Part shown: positions 1 through 5,123 of the stretch, piece by piece
How the letters are laid out: the number at the start of each line of letters is the position of its first letter
Numbering within the stretch: position 1 is the first letter of the stretch
Assembly: GCA_030679805.1 (NCBI GenBank)
Contig: JAUXST010000132.1
Location: 1 to 5,414, forward strand
Direction: 5' to 3'
Source: Reyranella sp.
Lineage (GTDB): Bacteria; Pseudomonadota; Alphaproteobacteria; Reyranellales; Reyranellaceae
Length of the DNA: 5,414 nucleotides
The notes under the pieces: generated by a model
Seen by the model: the letters and a program-made list of their open reading frames with translations, nothing else
Database searches by the model: none
Told to the model about the DNA's origin: nothing
Program-made: the position numbers and the translations under genes

Positions 1-484
1 CCGCGCCCGAGGCCGACTGGTAGGTCGAGACCACGATCTTGCGGATGCCGGCCGCCTCATGGATCGGCCAGACCGCGGCGGCGAGGATGATCGCGCAGCA
101 GTTCGGGTTGGCGATCACGCCCTTGTGGTGGGCGAGATCGCGGGCGTTGACCTCGGGCACGACCAGCGGCGTGTCGGGGTCCATGCGGAAGGCGGAGGAG
201 TTGTCGATGGCGATGGCGCCCGCCGCGCGTGCCGCCGGCACGAACTCGCGGCTGCGCGTGGCGCCGGCACTGAAGAAGGCGATGTCGACGCCCTTGAAGG
301 CGGACGCTTTCAGTTCCTCGACCTTGTACGGCTTGCCTTTGAACTCGAGCGTCTTGCCGACCGAGCGCGCCGAGGCGAGCAGCTTCAAGGAAGCGACGGG
401 GAAGTTCCGTCGCTCGAGGACGCGGAGGATTTCGACTCCCACCGCGCCGGTGGCGCCAACGATGGCAATGTTCTGGGCGTTCAT
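1..484 (-). CDS. asd: Aspartate-semialdehyde dehydrogenase, N-terminal part (cut by left window edge)
   Basis: The enzyme reduces L-aspartyl-4-phosphate to aspartate 4-semialdehyde with NADPH, the branch point to lysine/diaminopimelate, threonine and methionine, in the cytoplasm. The visible 161 residues start MNAQNIAIVGATGAVG, which holds the NADP-binding GATGAVG loop of a Rossmann fold (residues 6-16). FFSAG lies near 70-74, and NPNC at 126-129 carries the expected catalytic cysteine (Cys129), followed by a second Cys130. VSTYQSASG (152-160) matches the conserved segment just after the active site. The family is about 330-370 residues, so roughly half is missing to the left. ATG at 484 is chosen because the Rossmann strand follows at once; no good Shine-Dalgarno is seen before it. 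It lies 43 bp downstream of the crotonase gene on the same strand and may be co-transcribed. The wording around residues 34-50 (LKLLASARSVGKTLEFKG) resembles the cyanobacterial-like Asd group, which is an impression from memory. Confidence 0.95.
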   Translation of the reverse strand, partial: MNAQNIAIVGATGAVGVEILRVLERRNFPVASLKLLASARSVGKTLEFKGKPYKVEELKASAFKGVDIAFFSAGATRSREFVPAARAAGAIAIDNSSAFRMDPDTPLVVPEVNARDLAHHKGVIANPNCCAIILAAAVWPIHEAAGIRKIVVSTYQSASGA

Positions 485-527
485 GATGGACGCCAAGATA
501 CAGGAGCGGCGGCGGCGCCGGAATAGG

Positions 528-1382
528 TCAGTCGGCCGCCCTCTCCGTGTTCTTTTTAATGGCGGGCATGAGCCCCGTTGGGTCGACCAGCTTGCCGTGG
601 ACCAGCATGTTGTGGGCATGGGCCAGGTGATGGAGCGCGAACGAGGTCTGCATGGCGCCCACCCTGCCCTGCGCATCCTGGGCGGCGTTGACGGCCTGCT
701 TCACGAGTTTCAGGGCAAACAGCGGCTTCTGGGCGATGCGCTCGGCCATGGCGAGGCCAAAGGAGTCGAGTTCGGCGCGCGGCACGACGTGGTTCACCAT
801 GCCCAGCCGGTGCGCCTCGGCCGCCTTGATCCAGTCGGCGGTGAACAGGAACTCCTTGGCCTTGCGGATGCCCATCTCCCAGGGATGGGCGAAGAACTCC
901 GCGCCGCCCACCCCCATCGCCACCGAATGGTCGAGGAACTCGGCGTCCTCGGAGCAGACGATGAGGTCGCACGGCCACATCAGCATCAGCCCGCCGACCA
1001 TCACCTTGCCGTGGACCAGTGCCAGCGTCGGCTTGGGAATGTTGCGCCAGCGCTCGCAGAACCCGAGGTAAATCTCCTGCTCGCGCGCATATTGCGCCTC
1101 GGCGCCGGGCTTGCCGAAGCCGCCCCAGGTGCCGACCGTCTCGTGCTTGGCCATGTTGCCGTGGCCATCGACCTCGCGCAGGTCGTGGCCCGAGGAGAAG
1201 TGCGGGCCGTTGGCCGACAGCACGATCACCTTCACCGTGTCGTCCTGCGCGGCGCGGTCGAAGGCGTCGTTCAACGCATAGAGAAACGCCGTGTCCTGCG
1301 CGTTGCGCGTCTCGGGGCGGTTGAGGACGATGCGGGCGATGCCGCTCGGCAGCGTCTCGTAGAGAATGGGCAAAGGCGTCAT
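528..1382 (-). CDS. Enoyl-CoA hydratase/isomerase (crotonase) family protein, probably lacking the classical catalytic glutamates
   Basis: This is a 284-residue crotonase-fold protein, the usual length for the family. Seen in sequence: an N-terminal beta region with IARIVLNRPETRNAQ (15-29), the first oxyanion-hole segment HFSSGHDL (61-68), the second one GKVMVGG (125-131), the CDL motif (138-140), and a helical C-terminus ending TERAAD. Classical hydratases use two glutamates (Glu144 and Glu164 in the rat enzyme). By motif alignment these positions are Met133 (GGLML instead of GGCEL) and Ser153 (DHSVAMG instead of QPEILLG). CoA-thioester binding is therefore likely, but simple 2-enoyl-CoA hydration is doubtful; the true reaction is unknown. 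ATG at 1382 is preferred over an upstream in-frame ATG at 1487 that would overlap the end of rpoH, because GGAG sits 6 nt before it and the conserved fold begins soon after. It lies 52 bp downstream of rpoH on the same strand. Confidence 0.9.
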   Translation of the reverse strand: MTPLPILYETLPSGIARIVLNRPETRNAQDTAFLYALNDAFDRAAQDDTVKVIVLSANGPHFSSGHDLREVDGHGNMAKHETVGTWGGFGKPGAEAQYAREQEIYLGFCERWRNIPKPTLALVHGKVMVGGLMLMWPCDLIVCSEDAEFLDHSVAMGVGGAEFFAHPWEMGIRKAKEFLFTADWIKAAEAHRLGMVNHVVPRAELDSFGLAMAERIAQKPLFALKLVKQAVNAAQDAQGRVGAMQTSFALHHLAHAHNMLVHGKLVDPTGLMPAIKKNTERAAD

Positions 1383-1385
1383 GGC

Positions 1386-1410
1386 AGGCTCCCGGGTGTT
1401 CCAGGAGCCT
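1386..1410 (-). promoter_or_regulatory. Hairpin in the rpoH-crotonase gap containing the crotonase Shine-Dalgarno
   Basis: A perfect 7-bp inverted repeat (AGGCTCC / GGAGCCT) is separated by 11 bases. In minus-strand RNA the 3' arm is GGAGCCU and its GGAG is the best Shine-Dalgarno for the crotonase gene, 6 nt before the ATG at 1382. If folded, the stem would cover the ribosome binding site. No U-tract follows, so it does not look like an intrinsic terminator, although it could slow readthrough from rpoH. The structure is seen in sequence; any function is inferred. Confidence 0.45.
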
Positions 1411-1434
1411 ACCGTACGAGACGTTCCGCGTCGC

Positions 1435-2361
1435 TCAGCCGTGCGCGGGGGCCGGCTGGGTGGTGGGCTTGGCGGCGGCTTCCACAACCATGTTCTTCAT
1501 CGCCTTCTGCAGCTTGTCGAAGGCGCGCACCTCGATCTGGCGCACGCGCTCGCGGCTGATGCCGTACTTGGCGCTGAGGTCTTCGAGCGTCTTGGGCTCG
1601 TCGACCAGCCGGCGCTCGACGATGATGTGCTTCTCGCGGTCGGTGAGCTGCCGGAGCGCGGCCGCCAGCATCTGCTTGCGCTGGCCGAGTTCCTGCGTTT
1701 CGCCCAGGCGCGTCTCCTGGTTCGGACTCTCGTCGACCAGCCAGTCCTGCCACTCCATGTCACCCTCGGCCTTCACCGGGGAGTTGAGCGAGGAGTCGGG
1801 ACCGGCGAGGCGGCGGTTCATGTTGACCACCTCCTCCTCGGGCACGCCGAGGCGAGTCGCAATCTTGGTCACCTGGTCGGGCGACAGGTCGCCCTCCTCG
1901 ATGGCCTGCATCTGGCCCTTGAGCTTGCGCAGGTTGAAGAACAGCTTCTTCTGCGCCGCCGTGGTGCCCATCTTAACGAGCGACCAGCTGTGCAGGATGT
2001 ATTCCTGGATCGAGGCGCGGATCCACCACATGGCATAGGTCGCCAGGCGGAAGCCGCGGTCCGGGTCGAACCGCTTGACCGCCTGCATCATGCCGACGTT
2101 GCCCTCGGAGATCAGCTCGGCCACCGGCAGGCCGTAGCCGCGATAACCCATGGCGATCTTGGCCACGAGACGCAGATGGCTGGTGACGAGCTGATGGGCG
2201 GCCTTCGAATCGCCGTGCTCGCGCCAGCTCTTGGCCAGCATGAATTCCTGCTGCGGCTCGAGCAGGGGAAACTTCCGGATCTCCTGAAGGTATCGGCTGA
2301 GGTTGCCTTCCGGCGTCAGTGACGACGGCAGGGAGGGAAGATTGGCGGTAGCTGCACTCAT
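1435..2361 (-). CDS. rpoH: RNA polymerase heat-shock sigma factor RpoH (sigma32)
   Basis: This group 3-like sigma70-family factor directs RNA polymerase to chaperone and protease promoters on heat stress. It has 308 residues, slightly longer than E. coli RpoH (284). Region 1.2/2.1 begins near residue 20 (LSRYLQEIRKFPLL). Region 2.2-2.4 spans about 83-123 (LISEGNVGMMQAVKRFDP, then RLATYAMWWIRASIQEYI). The family-specific RpoH box is QKKLFFNLRK at 137-146, which separates it from RpoD and other sigmas. Region 4.2 helix-turn-helix is at about 258-288 (LEDLSAKYGISRERVRQIE). An Ala/Pro-rich tail (295-308) is extra. ATG at 2361 is chosen over the upstream in-frame ATG at 2415, because GAGAG lies 5 nt before it and the longer start would run into a CIRCE operator. 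Upstream are a sigma70-like promoter and CIRCE, implying HrcA control. rluD precedes it on the same strand, an arrangement I recall from other alphaproteobacteria. Confidence 0.97.
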   Translation of the reverse strand: MSAATANLPSLPSSLTPEGNLSRYLQEIRKFPLLEPQQEFMLAKSWREHGDSKAAHQLVTSHLRLVAKIAMGYRGYGLPVAELISEGNVGMMQAVKRFDPDRGFRLATYAMWWIRASIQEYILHSWSLVKMGTTAAQKKLFFNLRKLKGQMQAIEEGDLSPDQVTKIATRLGVPEEEVVNMNRRLAGPDSSLNSPVKAEGDMEWQDWLVDESPNQETRLGETQELGQRKQMLAAALRQLTDREKHIIVERRLVDEPKTLEDLSAKYGISRERVRQIEVRAFDKLQKAMKNMVVEAAAKPTTQPAPAHG

Positions 2362-2379
2362 GGCGGCTCTCTTTCGTAC

Positions 2380-2390
2380 TCCAGACTGGA
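2380..2390 (-). promoter_or_regulatory. Short perfect dyad in the rpoH 5' untranslated region
   Basis: The sequence TCCAGACTGGA is an 11-bp perfect inverted repeat with a single central base. It lies between the CIRCE operator and the rpoH ribosome binding site. It could be half of a protein site or simply chance; no regulator is recognised. It is too tight to form a good RNA hairpin. Confidence 0.2.
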
Positions 2391-2402
2391 ATGAATGGGC
2401 GT

Positions 2403-2429
2403 TTAGCACTCTCACCCACCGACTGCTAA
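2403..2429 (-). promoter_or_regulatory. CIRCE operator (HrcA binding site) upstream of rpoH
   Basis: On the plus strand the site reads TTAGCACTC, then 9 bases, then GACTGCTAA. The CIRCE consensus is TTAGCACTC-N9-GAGTGCTAA, so 17 of 18 arm positions match and the spacer length is exact. One further T/A pair extends the dyad outward by one base each side. HrcA is the known repressor at CIRCE, classically at groESL and hrcA-grpE-dnaK operons; GroEL promotes HrcA folding, giving a feedback loop. Here the element covers the expected transcription start of rpoH and ends 41 bp before the rpoH ATG, a placement suited to repression. Whether the host encodes HrcA cannot be seen in this window. Confidence 0.85.
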
Positions 2430-2434
2430 ATCCA

Positions 2435-2464
2435 ACTCTAAGAGTCGGACGGTCACCGGGTCAA
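2435..2464 (-). promoter_or_regulatory. Candidate sigma70-type promoter for rpoH
   Basis: Reading the minus strand, TTGACC (2464-2459) matches the -35 consensus at 5 of 6 positions. After an 18-bp spacer, TAGAGT (2440-2435) matches the -10 consensus at 4 of 6. The start of transcription would fall near 2428, at the upstream edge of the CIRCE dyad, giving a leader of about 65-70 nt before the rpoH ATG. The fit with CIRCE placement raises confidence; the -10 alone is weak. Confidence 0.5.
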
Positions 2465-2500
2465 TCTAAATCCTACTAATCCCCTCAGGTATTAAGGAAA

Positions 2501-3472
2501 TTACTTAACGCCGTTCAGCGATGCCACCAACTTCTGGAAGTCTTGAGGCAATTCTGTGGCAAAGCTCATCACTTTATGGGTGACGGGATGGCGGAACTCG
2601 AGCCGGGCGGCATGCAGGGCCTGCCGTGGGAACGCCTTCAACGCCTCGGGGACCGCGGCGTTCCTGGATTTGCGACCATAGACCGGATCGCCGACCACCG
2701 GGCAGCCGATATGGGCCAAATGAACGCGGACCTGATGGGTACGGCCGGTTCCCAGCTTAGCGCCGACCAGGCTCGCCAGCGGGTGCAAGGACGGCCCGAA
2801 GCGTTTCTCCAGCCAATATTCGGTGAGGGCTGGCCGGCCGCTGGTCTTGCGAACGGTCATCCGCTTGCGGTCGACGGGATGGCGGCCGATGGCGGCGTCG
2901 ATGGTCCCGGTCTTCGGTTTCGGCTCGCCCCAGACCAGCGCCTGGTAGACCCGCGTGAGGTCGTGGGCGGCAAACAGCTTGGACAGCCCCTGGTGCGTGC
3001 GGTCGTTCTTGGCCACGACCATGACCCCCGACGTATTCTTGTCGAGGCGGTGGACGATCCCGGGCCGGCGGACCCCGCCGATGCCCGACAGGCTGTCGCC
3101 GCAATGGGCCAGCAGGGCGTTCACGAGGGTATGGTCGGGGTTTCCCGGGGCCGGATGGACGACCAGCCCGGCCGGCTTGTCGAGCACCAGCAGGTCGGCG
3201 TCCTCGTAGAGGATGTCGAGCGCCAACGCTTGCGGTAGCGGCGTTGCCGGTTCGGGCTCCGGAATATCGACCACGAAGCGGTCGCCCTTTTTGACCTTGC
3301 GGGACGGCTCTTCTATCGTCGTGCCGTCGGCCAGCGTCACGCGGCGACCCTCGATCAGCGCCTTCACGCGGCTTCGCGTGAGGGTCGGCAAGGCGGTCGC
3401 CAGCGCGCGGTCCAGCCGCTCGCCGGAGGCGCTGTCGTCGAAGGTCACGAAGTGGCGGGCAGCATCGCTCAT
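2501..3472 (-). CDS. rluD: Ribosomal large subunit pseudouridine synthase RluD family (RluA family)
   Basis: RluD-type enzymes isomerise uridines to pseudouridine in helix 69 of 23S rRNA during 50S assembly, in the cytoplasm. The 323-residue product is close to E. coli RluD length. Seen: an N-terminal S4 RNA-binding domain, about residues 17-75 (ERLDRALA, SRVKALIEGRRV, KKGDRFVVDIPEPEP); the start of the catalytic domain at ILYEDADLLVLDKPAGLVVHP (87-107); the RluA-family motif HRLDKNTSG (141-149), in which Asp144 is the expected catalytic aspartate; and GTGRTHQVRVHLAHIGCPVVGDPVYG (241-266). RluA-family members share these motifs; the S4 domain and size favour RluD or RluC over RluA. ATG at 3472 is chosen because the S4 domain follows and the upstream extension is low-complexity and antisense to the divergent gene. 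The nearest GGAG is about 16 nt upstream, so the ribosome binding site is poor. It lies 139 bp upstream of rpoH. Confidence 0.95.
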   Translation of the reverse strand: MSDAARHFVTFDDSASGERLDRALATALPTLTRSRVKALIEGRRVTLADGTTIEEPSRKVKKGDRFVVDIPEPEPATPLPQALALDILYEDADLLVLDKPAGLVVHPAPGNPDHTLVNALLAHCGDSLSGIGGVRRPGIVHRLDKNTSGVMVVAKNDRTHQGLSKLFAAHDLTRVYQALVWGEPKPKTGTIDAAIGRHPVDRKRMTVRKTSGRPALTEYWLEKRFGPSLHPLASLVGAKLGTGRTHQVRVHLAHIGCPVVGDPVYGRKSRNAAVPEALKAFPRQALHAARLEFRHPVTHKVMSFATELPQDFQKLVASLNGVK

Positions 3473-3476
3473 GGAG
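3473..3476 (+). promoter_or_regulatory. Shine-Dalgarno (GGAG) deciding a TTG start
   Basis: GGAG lies 5 nt before TTG at 3482, and directly abuts the rluD start codon on the other strand (CAT at 3470-3472). It makes TTG a better start for the small membrane protein than the in-frame GTG at 3452, which would overlap rluD coding sequence. Confidence 0.5.
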
Positions 3477-3481
3477 TTTAC

Positions 3482-3823
3482 TTGGCGTCTCCTGCTCAGG
3501 CCTCCGCACCGCTCTGGCTGAAGGTGCTGGTCATCGTGATGGGCCTGCTGATCGTGGCCGGCTTCGTCGTCATCGCGGCCGAAATCGCCCGCCGCATGTC
3601 TACGCCCAACGCCGCCCGGCCGCCAGCGTCCGGCTCGGCGAGCGGATTCAGCGAGCGCATCGCGCTGCCGTCGGGCGCGCGCGTGGTGTCGATGAACGCC
3701 GTCGGCGACCGCCTCGTCGTCCATGTCGAGATCCAGGGCGGGCCATCGGCGGCCTATATCGTCGATCCGCGCAACGGCGCCCTGCTCGGCACCATCGACT
3801 TCCCGCCCGGTGTGGCCCGGTAG
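3482..3823 (+). CDS. Small single-pass membrane protein, DUF6476-like, function unknown
   Basis: The predicted product has 113 residues from a TTG start with GGAG 5 nt upstream. A GTG start at 3452 would add 10 residues but overlap rluD. Seen: a short polar N-terminus (MASPAQASAP), one strong membrane helix at about 11-33 (LWLKVLVIVMGLLIVAGFVVIAA), a charged stop (EIARR), a Ser/Ala/Pro-rich linker (40-56), then a small beta-rich domain with ALPSGARVVSM (61-71), DRLVVHVE (76-83) and IVDPRNGALLGTI (93-105). The layout (helix, linker, LP-GA segment, D-TG/NG-like turn) recalls the alphaproteobacterial DUF6476 family, which I remember near rluD and rpoH; this is recognition from memory. No enzyme motif is visible. 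The C-terminal domain is probably periplasmic if the helix is a signal anchor. The stop is 2 bp before the next gene, suggesting co-transcription. Confidence 0.8.
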   Translation: MASPAQASAPLWLKVLVIVMGLLIVAGFVVIAAEIARRMSTPNAARPPASGSASGFSERIALPSGARVVSMNAVGDRLVVHVEIQGGPSAAYIVDPRNGALLGTIDFPPGVAR

Positions 3824-3825
3824 CA

Positions 3826-4080
3826 ATGATCGATCATCTGTCGATCACGACGACGGACCTCGACCGCGCCCAGACATTCTACGACGCGGTACTGGGGACG
3901 CTGGGCTACCCCTGGGTCACCCGCCGCGAGCGGGCGATCGGCTACGGCGAGCGCCCGCGCACCGACGGCCCACCCGGCATCCGTGAAAACTACAGTCCCG
4001 ACTATTACGCTGCGTTCGTGCGCGATCCCGACGGCAACCGTCTCGAAGCCCTTACGCGCCGTCCCGAGGAGCAAGAATGA
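3826..4080 (+). CDS. Shortened VOC (glyoxalase/bleomycin-resistance fold) family protein
   Basis: The 84-residue product starts MIDHLSITTTDLDRAQTFYD, a typical first strand and helix of a VOC module. It ends with NYSPDYYAAFVRDPDGNRLEAL (55-76), the typical last strands of the second module. Family members of this kind are usually about 120-130 residues. The segment between GYGE (39-42) and RTDGPPG (45-51), which should hold the end of module one and the start of module two, is missing while the frame is kept. Of the usual metal ligands, His4 and Glu74 are present, but the histidine expected at the first strand of module two is gone. It may be a degenerate gene still translated for coupling, or a compact variant. 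It begins 2 bp after the membrane-protein gene and its TGA overlaps the next ATG. Substrate unknown. Confidence 0.75.
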   Translation: MIDHLSITTTDLDRAQTFYDAVLGTLGYPWVTRRERAIGYGERPRTDGPPGIRENYSPDYYAAFVRDPDGNRLEALTRRPEEQE

Positions 4081-5117
4081 ACTTCCGCAGCGACAACGAA
4101 GTTGGCGCCCATCCCGCCATCATTGAGGCCGTGCGCCGTGCCTTCTCGAGCGGCACCGCCCCCTCCTACGGCGCCGATGACTGGACGCACAGGGTCGAGC
4201 AACGGCTGCGCGAACTCTTCGAGCGGCCGGATCTGGTGGCCTTCCCGGTCGCCACCGGCACGGCCGCCAACGTGTTGTCGCTGGCGTGCTGCACGCCGCC
4301 CTGGGGCGCCATCTTCTGCCATCCCGCCGCCCACATCTCGGTCGACGAGGCCAATGGCCCCGAGTTCTTCACTTCCGGCGCCAAACTCTGCCCGGTCGAC
4401 GGTCCGGCCGGCAAGATCGATCCCCGGAAGCTCGCCGCGACGCTCGCCGAGCCGGTCTACGGTGTGGTGCATCATCCGCAGCCCGCCGCGGTCAGCATCA
4501 CCCAGGCAACCGAATGCGGCGCCGTCTATGGGCCCGAGGAAGTCGCTGCCATCGCCACGTCGACGCACCGGCACGGGCTGAAACTCCACATGGACGGCTC
4601 GCGCTTCGGCAATGCGCTCGCCTTCGTCGGCTGCACGCCGGCGGAACTGTCATGGAAGGCGGGCGTCGACGTGTTGAGCTTCGGCGCCACCAAGAACGGC
4701 GCGATGGCCGCCGAGGCCGTGGTGTTCTTCAATGCCGACCTCGCCCGCGAATTCGAGTTCCGCCGCAAGCGCGGCGGGCACCTGTTGTCCAAGATGCGGT
4801 TCCTGTCGTCCCAGCTCGATGCCTATCTGACGGATGGGCTGTGGCTGGCCAACGCCCGCCACGCCAACGCGATGGCACGCCGGCTGGTCGCCGGGCTGAC
4901 GCCCCTGAAGGGCACGCAGCTTCTCTATCCCGTCGAAGCCAACGAAATCTTCGTCGTCCTGCCGGCGCACATGCACGATGCGTTGGCGGCCGGGGGCGCG
5001 CAATATCATCCATGGCCATCGGACCGTCCGGGCGAACGCGCGTTCCGGCTGGTCACGGCGTTCGACACCAGCCCGGCAGACGTCGATCAGTTCCTCTCCA
5101 TCGCCAAGGCAGCGTAA
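4077..5117 (+). CDS. ltaE: Low-specificity L-threonine aldolase (PLP-dependent, fold type I)
   Basis: The enzyme cleaves L-threonine and L-allo-threonine to glycine and acetaldehyde, using pyridoxal phosphate in the cytoplasm. The product has 346 residues, a normal family length. Seen: the N-terminal FRSDNEVGAHPAI (3-15); SYGADDWTHRVEQRLRELF (30-48); the phosphate-binding ATGTAAN (59-65); His86 in AHISVDE, the expected cofactor-stacking histidine; HMDGSRFGNA (171-180) with Asp173 expected to bind the pyridine nitrogen; SFGATKNG (201-208) with Lys206 as the Schiff-base lysine; and FRLVTAFDTS (323-332) with Arg324 as the likely carboxylate binder. It resembles the Pseudomonas-type low-specificity enzyme, as recalled. 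GAGGAG at 4066-4071, 5 nt before ATG 4077, is a strong ribosome binding site and lies inside the VOC gene; the ATGA overlap indicates translational coupling. The molybdoenzyme gene follows after 6 bp. Confidence 0.94.
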   Translation: MNFRSDNEVGAHPAIIEAVRRAFSSGTAPSYGADDWTHRVEQRLRELFERPDLVAFPVATGTAANVLSLACCTPPWGAIFCHPAAHISVDEANGPEFFTSGAKLCPVDGPAGKIDPRKLAATLAEPVYGVVHHPQPAAVSITQATECGAVYGPEEVAAIATSTHRHGLKLHMDGSRFGNALAFVGCTPAELSWKAGVDVLSFGATKNGAMAAEAVVFFNADLAREFEFRRKRGGHLLSKMRFLSSQLDAYLTDGLWLANARHANAMARRLVAGLTPLKGTQLLYPVEANEIFVVLPAHMHDALAAGGAQYHPWPSDRPGERAFRLVTAFDTSPADVDQFLSIAKAA

Positions 5118-5123
5118 AGTCCC

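Noticed and set aside
511..521. GC-rich palindrome CGGCGCCG between the crotonase gene and asd as a terminator
   Set aside because: It is self-complementary without a loop, has no T-tract and such sequences are common in GC-rich DNA.
39..1559. A 506-codon open frame on the plus strand opposite asd, the crotonase gene and the end of rpoH
   Set aside because: It is antisense to three genes with clear family motifs, its translation is rich in Arg, Gly and Ala with no recognisable domain, and long open shadows are expected in GC-rich DNA.
1366..2322. A 318-codon plus-strand open frame opposite rpoH
   Set aside because: It lies wholly antisense to unmistakable rpoH and shows His/Leu/Gly/Arg-rich shadow composition.
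2394..2400. GCCCATT on the minus strand as a sigma32 -10 element for rpoH
   Set aside because: No CTTGAA-like -35 lies at an acceptable distance upstream.
2362..2415. An 18-residue N-terminal extension of RpoH starting at ATG 2415
   Set aside because: It would begin inside the CIRCE operator and after the predicted transcription start with no leader for a ribosome site; ATG 2361 has a suitable GAGAG and fits family N-termini.
2465..2500. Possible rho-independent terminator after rluD
   Set aside because: Only a weak imperfect stem (TAATACC / GGGGATTA) with a mismatch and no U-run is visible.
3473..3826. A 118-residue N-terminal extension of RluD starting at 3826
   Set aside because: The extension is low-complexity Arg/Asp/His-rich sequence, antisense to the DUF6476-like gene; the S4 domain begins just after ATG 3472.
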